64,000 nucleotides of DNA from CAVQKZ01 sp963837325 (GCA_963837325.1 CAWIMV010000001.1:2604001-2668000), one strand, 5' to 3'. Shown: positions 51,883 through 60,662, counted from the first letter of the stretch. The notes: generated by a model from the sequence alone, not told the origin. Numbers and translations: made by a program.

Positions 51883-52911
51883 TTAGAGCTGCTCGGTCTC
51901 GGCGAAGTCGGTGTCGCCGCCGTCGAAGTCGTCGTCACCGTAGGACTCGACCGCGGGTGGCAGTTCGAATCCGGGCGGGCTGTCCTTGAGCGACAGACCC
52001 AGGCCGGCCAGCTTGACCTTGACCTCGTCGATCGACTTCGAGCCGAAGTTGCGGATGTCGAGCAGATCGGCCTCGCTGCGCCCGACGAGCTCGCCAACGG
52101 TGTGGATGCCTTCGCGCTTGAGGCAGTTGTACGAGCGGACGGTCAGGTCGAGTTCCTCGATCGGCATGGAGAACGCCGCGATGTCGGCGACCTCGGCCGG
52201 CGACGGCCCGACGTCGATGCCCTCGGACTCCTCGTTGAGCTCGCGGAACAGCCCGAACAGTTCGACGAGCGTGTGCCCGGCGCTGGCCACCGCGTCGCGC
52301 GGCGTGATCGAGTTCTTCGTCTCGACGTCGACCACGAGCCGGTCGAAGTCGGTGCGCTGCTCGACCCGGGTCGCCTCGACGCCGTAGGTCACCTTGAGGA
52401 CCGGCGAGTAGATCGAGTCGACCGGGATGCGGCCGATCTCCTGGCCGGGCTGCTTGTTCTGCACGGCGGTGACGTAGCCCCGCCCGCGCTCGACGATCAG
52501 CTCGATCTCGAGCCGGCCCTTCTTGTTGATCGTGGCGATCTTCAGATCCGGGTTGTGCACGATGACGCCGGCGGGCGGCGCGATGTCGGCCGCCGTCACC
52601 TCGCCCGGGCCCTGCTTGCGCAGGTACATCACGACCGGCTCGTCACTCTCGGAGCTGACGACCAGTTCCTTGAGGTTGAGGATGATGTCGGTGACGTCTT
52701 CCTTCACGCCTTCGACGGTCGTGAACTCGTGCAGGACACCGTCGATGCGGATGCTCGTGACCGCCGCGCCCGGGATGGACGACAGCAGCGTGCGCCGCAG
52801 GGAGTTGCCGAGCGTGTAGCCGAAGCCGGGCTCGAGCGGCTCGATGATGAACCGGGACCGGTTGTCGGCGATCGTCTCTTCGCTGAGCGAAGGACGCTGG
52901 GAAATCAGCAC
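51883..52911 (-). CDS. rpoA: RNA polymerase alpha subunit
   Basis: A 342-residue alpha subunit. The N-terminal dimerisation domain starts MLISQRPSLSEETI and contains FGYTLGNSLRRTLLSSIPG; the C-terminal domain has the DNA- and activator-contacting motif NCLKREGIHTVGELV. The acidic tail ends DFAETEQL. It lies between rpsD and rplQ in the usual order. Confidence 0.98.
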   Translation of the reverse strand: MLISQRPSLSEETIADNRSRFIIEPLEPGFGYTLGNSLRRTLLSSIPGAAVTSIRIDGVLHEFTTVEGVKEDVTDIILNLKELVVSSESDEPVVMYLRKQGPGEVTAADIAPPAGVIVHNPDLKIATINKKGRLEIELIVERGRGYVTAVQNKQPGQEIGRIPVDSIYSPVLKVTYGVEATRVEQRTDFDRLVVDVETKNSITPRDAVASAGHTLVELFGLFRELNEESEGIDVGPSPAEVADIAAFSMPIEELDLTVRSYNCLKREGIHTVGELVGRSEADLLDIRNFGSKSIDEVKVKLAGLGLSLKDSPPGFELPPAVESYGDDDFDGGDTDFAETEQL

Positions 52912-52978
52912 AGTTGTGCTCCTTGATGTCGTGGACGACCGCTATATGACGTCCGCGGATTGGGTTTATTCAGTTGTG

Positions 52979-53584
52979 TTACTTGGAGTACAGCTCGACG
53001 ATCAGCTGCTCCTGGACCGGGATGTCGATCTGAGCCCGCTCCGGCAGGTGGTGCACCAGCACCCGCATGCGGCTGGGGACGATCTGCAACCAGCCCGGCA
53101 CCGGCCTGTCGCCCAGCGTCTCGCGGGCGATGAGGAACGGCGTGGTCTCGAGGGACTTCGGCTTGACGTCGATGATGTCGTGCTGGCTGACCCGGAAGCT
53201 CGGGATGTCGACCTTCTGGCCGTTGACCAGGAAGTGGCCGTGGCTTACGAGTTGGCGGGCCTGCCGCCGGGTGTGGGCAAGGCCGGCGCGATAGACGACG
53301 TTGTCCAGCCGGGACTCGAGGATCTGCAGCAGGTTGTCGCCGGTCTTGCCGTGCCGGCCGACTGCTTCCTCGTAGTAGCGCCGGAACTGCTTCTCGAGCA
53401 CGCCGTAGCTGTACTTGGCCTTCTGCTTCTCCTGCAGCTGCAGGAGGTATTCGCTTTGCTTGATGCGCGCGCGGCCGTGCTGGCCGGGCGGGTAGGGGCG
53501 ACGCTCGAATGAGCTGTCGCCGCCGACCAGGTCGACGTTGAGCCGGCGCGAGATCCGCGTGGCCGGTCCGGTATAGCGAGCCAC
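52979..53584 (-). CDS. rpsD: 30S ribosomal protein S4
   Basis: A 201-residue S4 that nucleates 30S assembly. It opens VARYTGPATRISRRL and contains RLDNVVYRAGLAHTRRQARQLVSHGHF, the S4 RNA-binding domain. GTG at 53584 is chosen because AGAGGA lies 5 nt upstream and homologues begin there; an upstream ATG at 53608 would add 8 residues. It is the zinc-free (C-minus) form, lacking the N-terminal cysteine cluster. Confidence 0.98.
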   Translation of the reverse strand: MARYTGPATRISRRLNVDLVGGDSSFERRPYPPGQHGRARIKQSEYLLQLQEKQKAKYSYGVLEKQFRRYYEEAVGRHGKTGDNLLQILESRLDNVVYRAGLAHTRRQARQLVSHGHFLVNGQKVDIPSFRVSQHDIIDVKPKSLETTPFLIARETLGDRPVPGWLQIVPSRMRVLVHHLPERAQIDIPVQEQLIVELYSK

Positions 53585-53618
53585 TAGATTCCTCTTTTCG
53601 TTCCGCAAGCGTCACTCA

Positions 53619-54023
53619 TCAGACCCGCCGGCGCTTGGGGGGACGGCAGCCGTTGTGCGGCTGCGGAGTGACATCGGAAATGGTGCCGACTTCGAGGCCG
53701 GTCGCCTGCAGTGATCGGATCGCGGTCTCGCGGCCCGAGCCCGGGCCCTTGACGAATACGTCGACCTTCTTCAGGCCGTGCTCCTGGGCCTTGCGCGCGG
53801 CACTCTCAGCGGCCATCTGCGCCGCGAACGGCGTCGACTTGCGCGAGCCCTTGAAGCCCACGTGGCCGGCCGAGGCCCAGCTGATCACGTTGCCGTTCGG
53901 GTCGGTGATCGACACGATCGTGTTGTTGAACGTGCTCTTGATGTGCGCGTGACCGTGGGAGATGTTCTTCTTTTCCTTGCGCCGTACCTTCTTGGCGCCG
54001 GCCTTTCTTGCCTGACCAGGCAT
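53619..54023 (-). CDS. rpsK: 30S ribosomal protein S11
   Basis: A 134-residue S11 with the diagnostic HIKSTFNNTIVSITD and the C-terminal QPHNGCRPPKRRRV. Its ATG overlaps the rpsM stop by one base (TAATG). Confidence 0.98.
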   Translation of the reverse strand: MPGQARKAGAKKVRRKEKKNISHGHAHIKSTFNNTIVSITDPNGNVISWASAGHVGFKGSRKSTPFAAQMAAESAARKAQEHGLKKVDVFVKGPGSGRETAIRSLQATGLEVGTISDVTPQPHNGCRPPKRRRV

Positions 54024-54403
54024 TACTTCTTACCTGCCTTCTTCTTGCCGGCGATCGTCTTCTTGGGGCCCTTGCGAGTACGGGCGTTGGTCTTGGTGCG
54101 CTGGCCGTGCACCGGCAGGCCGCGGCGGTGCCGGATGCCGGCATAGCAGCCGATCTCGACCTTGCGGCGGATGTCGGCGGCAACCTCGCGGCGCAGGTCA
54201 CCCTCGATCTTGTAGTTGGCGTCGAGGTACTCGCGCAGCCGGAGCACGTCGTCGTCGCTGAGGTCGCGAGCCCGCAGGTCAGGGCTGACGCCCGTCGCTT
54301 CGAGGGTCTGCTTGGCGCGGGTACGGCCGACGCCATAGATGTAGGTGAGCGCGATCTCCATCCGCTTCTCGCGGGGGAGGTCTACGCCGGCAAGTCTTGC
54401 CAT
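54023..54403 (-). CDS. rpsM: 30S ribosomal protein S13
   Basis: A 126-residue S13: starts MARLAGVDLPREKR, has IYGVGRTRAK and RHRRGLPVHGQRTKTNARTRKG, and ends in a lysine-rich tail that contacts tRNA. It precedes rpsK with a one-base overlap. Confidence 0.98.
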   Translation of the reverse strand: MARLAGVDLPREKRMEIALTYIYGVGRTRAKQTLEATGVSPDLRARDLSDDDVLRLREYLDANYKIEGDLRREVAADIRRKVEIGCYAGIRHRRGLPVHGQRTKTNARTRKGPKKTIAGKKKAGKK

Positions 54404-54497
54404 GTGGGCGGTTCTCCTGGTTTCTCTTCGTCGAAGGTTTCCTGCGCACCCGCTCCCACCCGCCCTGGGTCGGCTCCGGCCTTCGCCCGGAGGTAGA

Positions 54498-54520
54498 CCG
54501 CGGTTCGGTTCGAACCGCGG
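54498..54520 (-). other. Perfect hairpin in rpmJ-rpsM gap
   Basis: CCGCGGTTCG and CGAACCGCGG make a 10-bp perfect stem with loop GTT. It is in the 142-bp gap between rpmJ and rpsM, read in the operon message, and could attenuate or stabilise it. Confidence 0.6.
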
Positions 54521-54545
54521 CTGGGTTGCGCTTGTGGTGGTGCTT

Positions 54546-54659
54546 CTAGCCCTGGCGCTGCTTGTGGCGCAGGTTCTCGCAGATGACCATGACCCGACCG
54601 TGGCGACGGATCACCTTGCACTTGTCGCAGATCGGCTTGACGCTCGGCTTGACCTTCAC
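54546..54659 (-). CDS. rpmJ: 50S ribosomal protein L36 (zinc-binding)
   Basis: A 37-residue L36 beginning VKVKPSVKPICDKC and ending NLRHKQRQG. The CxxC pair plus a further Cys and His form the zinc site, so this is the C-plus form. GTG at 54659 follows AGGAAGG by 6 nt. It is short enough to be missed by ORF-length filters. Confidence 0.97.
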   Translation of the reverse strand: MKVKPSVKPICDKCKVIRRHGRVMVICENLRHKQRQG

Positions 54660-54699
54660 GGCCGGGCCTTCCTGTGTGGCAGTGGCAGAGAGCTGGCGG

Positions 54700-54921
54700 T
54701 TACTTGTAGCGGTAGACGATGCGCCCGCGGGTGAGGTCGTACGGCGACAGCTCCACGACGACCCGGTCTTCCGGGAGGATGCGGATGTAGTGCTGGCGCA
54801 TCTTGCCGCTGATGTGAGCGAGCACCTTGTGTCCGTTGCTCAGTTCCACTCGGAACATCGCGTTGGGCAGCGGCTCGACCACGCGGCCTTCGACCTCGAT
54901 GGCCCCGTCTTTCTTGGGCAT
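54700..54921 (-). CDS. infA: Translation initiation factor IF-1
   Basis: A 73-residue OB-fold factor (MPKKDGAIEVEGRVVE ... GRIVYRYK) that occupies the 30S A site during initiation. ATG at 54921 gives the standard length; an in-frame GTG at 54930 is possible. It is the first gene of the infA-rpmJ-rpsM-rpsK-rpsD-rpoA-rplQ operon. Confidence 0.98.
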   Translation of the reverse strand: MPKKDGAIEVEGRVVEPLPNAMFRVELSNGHKVLAHISGKMRQHYIRILPEDRVVVELSPYDLTRGRIVYRYK

Positions 54922-55036
54922 ATCCTCCACATTTCGTTGCTACTGAGTACCGAAACCTGGCGCCGCCCTGAGGACCCACTCCCCGCGTCCACGGCCAAAG
55001 CGGACATGCGAGAAGGGCGGCAGGCGCCGACGGTCC

Positions 55037-55066
55037 AGTCTACCCATTCCTATGGACGGATGCCAA
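55037..55066 (-). promoter_or_regulatory. Promoter of the infA-rplQ operon
   Basis: Minus strand -35 TTGGCA (55061-55066) and -10 TAGACT (55037-55042), spacing 18 bp, about 110 nt ahead of the infA start. Confidence 0.7.
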
Positions 55067-55135
55067 AACGCCGTAACCGTCGCGTTCTGGGGCCTGCAGG
55101 GGGCGCTGCCCACCGCCAAACCGGCGCCCAGCACT

Positions 55136-55208
55136 CCCCGTGATCAACTCGCGTTTGCTGCGCGGTTTCGGTCGAAATCGCGCACCAGACGCGAGTTGAT
55201 CACCGGGG
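55136..55208 (+). repeat. Long palindrome upstream of infA
   Basis: A 73-bp near-perfect inverted repeat in the 347-bp map-infA gap. The core 14-bp arms TGATCAACTCGCGT pair perfectly, and the stem continues inward to a 2-nt loop with one mismatch and two G-T pairs (30 positions in all), plus a bulged outer extension. Apart from this element and the infA promoter, the gap shows nothing. Confidence 0.9.
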
Positions 55209-55268
55209 CTGGTGCGGCGGGGACCGGGGCGGGCGGGGACTGGCGCGGCTGGGGTCGGGGCGGGACCG

Positions 55269-56102
55269 TCAGCTCGCGTCAGCAACGGCGGACAGTTGGA
55301 CGCCGCGGCGGCCCAACTCGGCCCGGCCGCCGTCGTCGGCGGTGAGCACCCACGGTCCGTCCTCGAGCAGGGCGACCGTGTGCTCCCAGTGCGCGGCCCA
55401 GGAACCGTCGGCCGTCGAGACCGTCCAGCCGTCGTCGAGTTCCTGCGTGGCTCGCGACCCGAGCGTGATCATCGGCTCGATGGCCACCGCCATGCCCGGC
55501 ACCAGCCGCGGGCCCTTGCCGGCGCGGCCGTGGTTGAGGATGTGCGGCGCCATGTGCATCTGCGAGCCGATGCCGTGCCCGCCGTAGCCGGTGACGATCC
55601 CGTACCTGCCGGCTTTGCGGACGGACGTCTCGACTGCGTTGGAGATGTCGGTGAGCCGGCCGCCGACCCGCACCGCGGCCAGACCGTCCCACATCGCGGC
55701 CTCGCAGGCCTGCGACAGGGCGAGCGCCTGGGGGTCAGCGGCGCCGACCGGCACGGTGATCGCCGAGTCGCCGTGCCAGCCGTCGACGATCGCCCCGAAG
55801 TCGATCGAGATGAGGTCGCCGTCGGCCAGCTTGTCCGCCGCACTCGGGATCCCGTGCACGACCCGGTCGTTGCGCGATGCACAGATGACGGCCGGGTAGC
55901 CGTGATAGCCGAGGAAGGACGGCTTTGCGCCGGTGTCCTGCAGGACGCCGCGGGCGATCTCGTCCAGGTCCGCGGTCGAGACCCCGGGCGCCACCGCGGC
56001 TCGCATCTCCCGCAACGCGCGGGCCACCACGAGGCCGGCCTGGCGCATGAGCGCAATCTGGTCGGTGGTCTTGAGCTCGATTCGCTCGGCGACGGTGCGC
56101 AT
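55269..56102 (-). CDS. map: Methionine aminopeptidase type I
   Basis: A 277-residue metalloprotease that removes initiator methionine. The five metal ligands fall in ISIDFGAIVDGWHGDSA (two Asp), GGHGIGSQMHMAPHI (His) and VAIEPM plus HWEHTVALLE (two Glu). The ATG overlaps the adk stop by one base (TAATG). It follows the usual secY-adk-map order. Confidence 0.97.
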   Translation of the reverse strand: MRTVAERIELKTTDQIALMRQAGLVVARALREMRAAVAPGVSTADLDEIARGVLQDTGAKPSFLGYHGYPAVICASRNDRVVHGIPSAADKLADGDLISIDFGAIVDGWHGDSAITVPVGAADPQALALSQACEAAMWDGLAAVRVGGRLTDISNAVETSVRKAGRYGIVTGYGGHGIGSQMHMAPHILNHGRAGKGPRLVPGMAVAIEPMITLGSRATQELDDGWTVSTADGSWAAHWEHTVALLEDGPWVLTADDGGRAELGRRGVQLSAVADAS

Positions 56103-56755
56103 TAGTCGGCGTAGGGCAGGAGCGCTTCGATCGCCCGCTCGGTGACGTCCTCAACCGTGCCCACCGCGCTGATCGTGACCAACTGCAGCCGCTCGTCGTA
56201 GAACTGGATCAACGGAGCGGTCTGGTCGGCGTACACCTCCAGGCGGTGCCGCACCGTTTCCGGGCGATCGTCGTCGCGGTGGTAGAGCTCACCGCCGCAC
56301 TTGTCGCAGACGTCGGCGACCTTCGGCGCGTCGAACTCGACATGCCAGACGTGCCCGCAGCTCTTGCAGGTTCGGCGGCCGGACAAGCGCCGCACGACTT
56401 CGTCGTGGTCGACCTCGAGGTCGAGGACCACGCTCAACCTCGAGCCGATGGCGTCGAGGATGCCGTCGAGCACCGCGGCCTGGGCCACGTTGCGGGGGAA
56501 GCCGTCGAGCAGAAAGCCGTCGACGGCATCGGGTTGGGCGAGCCGGTCGCGCACCATGTCGTTGGTGATCTCGTCCGGCACGAGATCGCCCGCATCCATG
56601 TACTTCTTCGCCGCGCGGCCCAGCTCGGTGCCGCCGGAGACGTTGCCGCGGAAGATGTCCCCGGTCGAGATCTTCGGAATGCGGAAATGTTCGGCGATGA
56701 ACTCGGCCTGGGTGCCCTTACCGGCGCCAGGCGGTCCAACGAGGATGAGCCTCAT
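56102..56755 (-). CDS. adk: Adenylate kinase (zinc-type)
   Basis: A 217-residue kinase that equilibrates AMP, ADP and ATP. P-loop GPPGAGKGTQ; AMP-binding DGFPRNVAQA; the LID carries two cysteine pairs (CKSC and CDKC), the zinc form common in Gram-positives. ATG at 56755. It is 1 bp overlapped with map and separated from secY by a 109-bp gap in which nothing is seen. Confidence 0.97.
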   Translation of the reverse strand: MRLILVGPPGAGKGTQAEFIAEHFRIPKISTGDIFRGNVSGGTELGRAAKKYMDAGDLVPDEITNDMVRDRLAQPDAVDGFLLDGFPRNVAQAAVLDGILDAIGSRLSVVLDLEVDHDEVVRRLSGRRTCKSCGHVWHVEFDAPKVADVCDKCGGELYHRDDDRPETVRHRLEVYADQTAPLIQFYDERLQLVTISAVGTVEDVTERAIEALLPYAD

Positions 56756-56864
56756 GCCAGGTCCCGGCAAACCGATCCGGCATGGGGCAGCCGGGAGTCG
56801 CGGACGGTGAACGTGTTCATTTCGTCGACCACTAGCGCAAGCAACCCTTCGTTGATGCGCCGAC

Positions 56865-58178
56865 TCAGCGCAGGAACCCTTCGTAGTTGCGTTGCATCAG
56901 CTGGCTCTCGATCTGCTTGACGGTGTCGAGACCGACACCGACCATGATCAGCACGGCGGTGCCACCGAACGGGAAGTTCTGGTTGTTGCCGCTGGTGATC
57001 GAGAAGAAGAAGTTCGGCAGGATCGCGACGATGCCCAGGTAGAGCGAACCGGGCAGCGTGATCCGCGACAGAACGAACTGCAGGTACTCGGCGGTTGGGC
57101 GCCCGGGGCGAATGCCTGGGATGAAGCCGCCGTACTTCTTCATGTCGTCGGCTCGCTCGACCGGATCGAACGTGATGCCGACGTAGAAGTACGTGAAGAA
57201 GATGATCAAACTGAAGTAGACGAGAATGTAGACCCACGACTGCTGGTTGATCAGATAGCTGTTGACGAAACGCTGCAGCGTCCCGGTCTGGGCGGCGTTG
57301 CCGGTCAGCTGACTGATCAGCTGCGGTATGTAGAGCAGTGACGAGGCAAAGATGACCGGGATGACGCCGGCCTGGTTCACCTTCAGCGGCAGGTAGGTCG
57401 ACGTACCGCCGTACTGCCTTCGCCCGACCATCCGTTTCGCGTACTGCACCGGGATACGACGTTGGGCCTGTTCGACGAAGACCACGGCAATGATGATTGC
57501 CAGGCCGAGCGCCAGGATCAGGGTGAAGACGAACCCGCCTGCGTTCTGCATGATCGTCTGGCCCTCGTTCGGGATCCGGGCCGCGATGGAGGTGAACATG
57601 AGGACGCTCATGCCGTTGCCGACGCCACGGTCGGTGATCATCTCGCCCAGCCACATGATCACCCCGGTGCCTGCGGTCATGCACAGCACCATGGTCGACA
57701 GCGTGAAGATGTCCTGCTTGTAGAGGATCGATCCCTGGCACTGGGGGAACAGCTGGCCGGAGCGGGCCAGCGCGATGAATCCCGTCGACTGCAGGATGCC
57801 CAGGCCGATGGTCAGGTAGCGGCTGTACTGGGTCAGCTTCTGCTGGCCCGACTGGCCCTCCTGCTTGAGCTGCTCGAAGCGGGGAATGACGACGACCAGC
57901 AGTTGAATGATGATGCTGGCCGTGATGTAGGGCATGATGCCGAGCGCGAATGCCGACAGCCGCAGCAGCGCCCCGCCGGAGAACAGGTTGATCAGCGAGT
58001 AGACGTTCGCGTTGGCGCCGTTGGCGGCCTGCTTGATACAGCCGTTGATGGCCTTGGTGTTCGTGTTGGGCGTCGGGACGGACGCGCCCAGGCGGTACAG
58101 CATGAGCATGGCGAGCGTGAAGAGCAGCTTCTTGCGCAGGTCGGGCGTGCGGAACGCCGAGGCGAATGCGCTGAACAC
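56865..58178 (-). CDS. secY: Preprotein translocase subunit SecY
   Basis: A 437-residue channel of the Sec translocon with ten transmembrane helices. It begins VFSAFASAFRTPDLRKKLLF, has the plug region after the first helix and the conserved cytoplasmic loops (ITDRGVGNGMSVLMF, AQRRIPVQYAKRMVGR). GTG at 58178 follows AGGAGG by 4 nt, a clear start; upstream codons are not used. A hairpin and TTGACA in the 154-bp gap after rplO hint at a separate promoter. Confidence 0.97.
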   Translation of the reverse strand: MFSAFASAFRTPDLRKKLLFTLAMLMLYRLGASVPTPNTNTKAINGCIKQAANGANANVYSLINLFSGGALLRLSAFALGIMPYITASIIIQLLVVVIPRFEQLKQEGQSGQQKLTQYSRYLTIGLGILQSTGFIALARSGQLFPQCQGSILYKQDIFTLSTMVLCMTAGTGVIMWLGEMITDRGVGNGMSVLMFTSIAARIPNEGQTIMQNAGGFVFTLILALGLAIIIAVVFVEQAQRRIPVQYAKRMVGRRQYGGTSTYLPLKVNQAGVIPVIFASSLLYIPQLISQLTGNAAQTGTLQRFVNSYLINQQSWVYILVYFSLIIFFTYFYVGITFDPVERADDMKKYGGFIPGIRPGRPTAEYLQFVLSRITLPGSLYLGIVAILPNFFFSITSGNNQNFPFGGTAVLIMVGVGLDTVKQIESQLMQRNYEGFLR

Positions 58179-58229
58179 TGATCCTCCTGCTACGGATCGC
58201 CGGGTGCGGCTGGCTGGGCCGGACCGATA

Positions 58230-58318
58230 GCCCCCGGAAAGGGGGCGAACCAACCCAGGCTAACAGCCGCGCGATTGTCAAGTATGCGTCAGCGGGACCG
58301 GGCGACGCCCGGCCCCGC
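58230..58318 (-). promoter_or_regulatory. rplO-secY intercistronic region: hairpins and promoter candidate
   Basis: Fifteen nt past the rplO stop is a strong hairpin at 58292-58318 (CCGGGC/GCCCGG core plus GCGGG/CCCGC). A perfect -35 TTGACA follows (58276-58281), with only a poor -10 (TGGGTT) 18 bp on. A second stem, GCCCCC/GGGGGC at 58230-58246, lies in the secY leader. Together they suggest partial termination and re-initiation before secY. Confidence 0.4.
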
Positions 58319-58332
58319 CGTTGCGGTGCTGC

Positions 58333-58785
58333 TTACTGCTCGGTGACCGATCCTCCGGCCGCGAGGATCTTCTCGCGGGCGGAGTCCGAGAACGCGTTTG
58401 CGGTGACATTGAGCTTGACGCTGCCCAGGTCCCCGTTGCCCAGGACCTTCACCGGCTCGCCCTTGCGGACGGCTCCGGCGGCCACAAGGTCATCGACCCC
58501 GACCGCCCCGCCCTTCGGGAACAGTTCGGCCAGTTTGGCCACGTTGACGACCTGGAACTCGACCCGGAACCGGTTGCGGAAGCCCTTGAGCTTCGGCAAC
58601 CGCATGTGGATCGGCATCTGGCCACCTTCGAAGCTGGCCGGCACCTGATAGCGCGCCTTGGTGCCCTTGGTGCCGCGCCCGGCAGTCTTACCCTTCGAGC
58701 CCTCACCGCGGCCGACCCGGGTCTTCTTGGTGTGCGACCCGGGAGCCGGGCGCAAATGGTGAACCTTCAGTGGTCCGTTCGGCAT
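58333..58785 (-). CDS. rplO: 50S ribosomal protein L15
   Basis: A 150-residue L15. LKVHHLRPAPGSHTKKTRVGRGEGSKGKTAGRG at the start and FEGGQMPIHMRLPKLKGF are diagnostic in family terms. It starts 3 bp after the rpmD stop. Confidence 0.97.
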   Translation of the reverse strand: MPNGPLKVHHLRPAPGSHTKKTRVGRGEGSKGKTAGRGTKGTKARYQVPASFEGGQMPIHMRLPKLKGFRNRFRVEFQVVNVAKLAELFPKGGAVGVDDLVAAGAVRKGEPVKVLGNGDLGSVKLNVTANAFSDSAREKILAAGGSVTEQ

Positions 58786-58788
58786 GCC

Positions 58789-58971
58789 TTACTCAACCTC
58801 CTCGACCGACACGAGGTGCGTGACTGTCGCGACCATGCCCCGAATCTCCGGGCGGTCTTCCTTGACGACGACGTCGCGAATCCGCTTCAGCCCGAGGCTG
58901 CGCAGCGTCTCGCGCTGGTTCTGCTTGTTGCCGATCCCCGAGCGCAGCTGGGTGATCTTGAGCCGGGCCAT
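58789..58971 (-). CDS. rpmD: 50S ribosomal protein L30
   Basis: A 60-residue L30 with the ITQLRSGIGNKQNQRETLRSLGL pattern typical of the family. Packed between rpsE and rplO with 3-bp gaps. Confidence 0.97.
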   Translation of the reverse strand: MARLKITQLRSGIGNKQNQRETLRSLGLKRIRDVVVKEDRPEIRGMVATVTHLVSVEEVE

Positions 58972-58974
58972 CGG

Positions 58975-59589
58975 TCAGGCCCCCTTCGCGCGCGCACGCA
59001 ACAAGCCGGCCGGTGCCACGTCTTCAAGCGGCAGCCCGCGGCGGGCCGCCACTTCCTCGGGGCGGACCAGGTCCTTCAACGCGGCCACGGTGGCGTGGAC
59101 GATGTTGATGGGGTTGTCCGAGCCGAGTGACTTCGAGAGCACGTCGTGGATGCCCGCGCACTCGAGGACGGCGCGCACCGGGCCGCCGGCGATGACTCCG
59201 GTACCGGGGCTGGCCGGCTTGAGCAGCACTACGCCGGCCGCCTTCTCGCCCTGGACCGGGTGCGGGATGGTCTGCTGGATCCGCGGCACCTTGAAGAAGT
59301 TCTTCTTGGCCTCCTCGACACCCTTGGCGATGGCGGCCGGGACCTCCTTGGCCTTGCCATAGCCGACGCCGACCGTTCCGTCGCCGTCACCGACCACGAC
59401 GAGCGCGGTGAAGCTGAACCGGCGGCCACCCTTGACGACCTTGGCCACCCGGTTGATCGCCACGACTCGCTCGAGGTTGGTGCTCTTCTCGGGCGCCTGA
59501 CGGCCGTCGCGACGGTCGCGGCGTTCGCCCCGCTCGCCACCAGCCCGCTCGGTGCCGCCCGTACGGGCTCCGCGCTGCGGTCCGGGCAT
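58975..59589 (-). CDS. rpsE: 30S ribosomal protein S5
   Basis: A 204-residue S5. A basic, Gly/Arg-rich N-terminal extension of about 37 residues precedes the core (VVAINRVAKVVKGGRRFSF, VGVGYGKAKEVPAAI, VRAVLECAGI). The extension is longer than in E. coli but usual for actinobacteria. Confidence 0.97.
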   Translation of the reverse strand: MPGPQRGARTGGTERAGGERGERRDRRDGRQAPEKSTNLERVVAINRVAKVVKGGRRFSFTALVVVGDGDGTVGVGYGKAKEVPAAIAKGVEEAKKNFFKVPRIQQTIPHPVQGEKAAGVVLLKPASPGTGVIAGGPVRAVLECAGIHDVLSKSLGSDNPINIVHATVAALKDLVRPEEVAARRGLPLEDVAPAGLLRARAKGA

Positions 59590-59633
59590 CAGACGTTCCC
59601 CTCGGTGATTTGGATCTTCGCTGTTTTACTCAT

Positions 59634-60023
59634 TTAGAACTCCAGTCCGGCTTCGCGGGCCGCGTCGGCGAACGCCGCGACCCGGCCGGTATAGGTGTTG
59701 CCGGCGCGGTCGAATACGACCTTGCTCACTCCAGCGGCCTTGGCCGCCTCGGCGAGTTGCGTGCCGATCTGCTTGGCTCGTGCGGTCTTGTCGCCGTCGG
59801 TGAGCTTGTAGGTCGACGCTGAGGCCAGCGTGACCCCCTTGTTGTCGTCGACGACCTGCGCGTACAAGTGCCGCGCCGACCGGCTGACGACCAGGCGCGG
59901 CCGCTCGGCCGAACCGGCGACCTTCTTGCGCAGCCGGAAGTGCCTGCGGGCCTTGCCCACCCGGCGGCCGGCCGATACTCCGGCCGAACGCCGAGCCTGC
60001 TTCGCAATCGTTGACGCGCCCAT
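59634..60023 (-). CDS. rplR: 50S ribosomal protein L18
   Basis: A 129-residue 5S-rRNA binding protein; RPRLVVSRSARHLYAQVVDD and YTGRVAAFADAAREAGLEF are typical. Its ATG overlaps the rplF stop by one base. Confidence 0.97.
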   Translation of the reverse strand: MGASTIAKQARRSAGVSAGRRVGKARRHFRLRKKVAGSAERPRLVVSRSARHLYAQVVDDNKGVTLASASTYKLTDGDKTARAKQIGTQLAEAAKAAGVSKVVFDRAGNTYTGRVAAFADAAREAGLEF

Positions 60024-60565
60024 TACTTCTTACCGGCCTTTCCAGCCTTACGGCGAACGACCTCACCCTGGTAGCGCACGCCCTTGCCCTTGTATGGGTC
60101 GGGCTTGCGCAACTTGCGGATGTTGGCGGCCACTTCGCCGACCTTCTGCTTGTCGATGCCCTCGACCGTGAAACGGGTCGGGGCCTGCACCCGGAACGTG
60201 ATGCCGTCCGGCGCGGCCACGTTGACCGGATGCGAGAACCCGAGTGCGAACTCGAGGTCACTTCCACGGGCCTGCACGCGATATCCGGTGCCCACGATCT
60301 CGAGCGTCTTGACGTAGCCGTCGGTCACGCCGGTCACCATGTTGGCGATCAGCGTGCGCGATAGCCCGTGCAGCGACTTGGAGATGCGCTCGTCGTCGGG
60401 ACGTTGCACGGTGACGGTGCCGTCATCCTCGCGGGCAACCGTGATGGGCTCGGCGACCGTGTGGTTGAGCGTGCCCTTGGGGCCCTTCACCGTCACCAAC
60501 TGACCGTCGATGGAGATGTCGACGCCGCTGGGCACAGGAACCGGCAGCTTGCCGATGCGACTCAT
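60023..60565 (-). CDS. rplF: 50S ribosomal protein L6
   Basis: A 180-residue L6 with MSRIGKLPVPVPSGV at the start and the conserved PDPYKGKGVRYQGEVVRRK at the end. GGAG stands 7 nt before the ATG; the region just upstream is repeat copy B, whose downstream edge is 12 bp from the start codon. Confidence 0.97.
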   Translation of the reverse strand: MSRIGKLPVPVPSGVDISIDGQLVTVKGPKGTLNHTVAEPITVAREDDGTVTVQRPDDERISKSLHGLSRTLIANMVTGVTDGYVKTLEIVGTGYRVQARGSDLEFALGFSHPVNVAAPDGITFRVQAPTRFTVEGIDKQKVGEVAANIRKLRKPDPYKGKGVRYQGEVVRRKAGKAGKK

Positions 60566-60577
60566 AACATTTCTCCG

Positions 60578-60650
60578 CTCTTCGCGCGAGCGCTCATCGC
60601 CGAATGAGCTCCGCTCCTCGCTCGTTCCTCGCTGCGATGCTCACTCATTC
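60578..60650 (-). repeat. Intergenic repeat copy B (rpsH-rplF)
   Basis: A 73-bp element. Transcribed strand: it opens TGAGTGAGCATCGCAG, has GAGCGAGGAGCGGAG in the middle, and closes GATGAGCGCTCGCGCGAAG. A hairpin GCTCAT/ATGAGC is possible in the second half. Copies C and D share this order. It begins about 12 bp after the rpsH stop codon. Confidence 0.8.
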
Positions 60651-60662
60651 CATGGAGCCTTA

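Noticed and set aside
56752..56820. A 22-codon frame between adk and secY
   Set aside because: It overlaps the adk start, has no ribosome site and no similarity that I recognise.
57462..58181. Plus-strand open frame opposite secY
   Set aside because: secY membrane helices and start signals are unmistakable on the minus strand.
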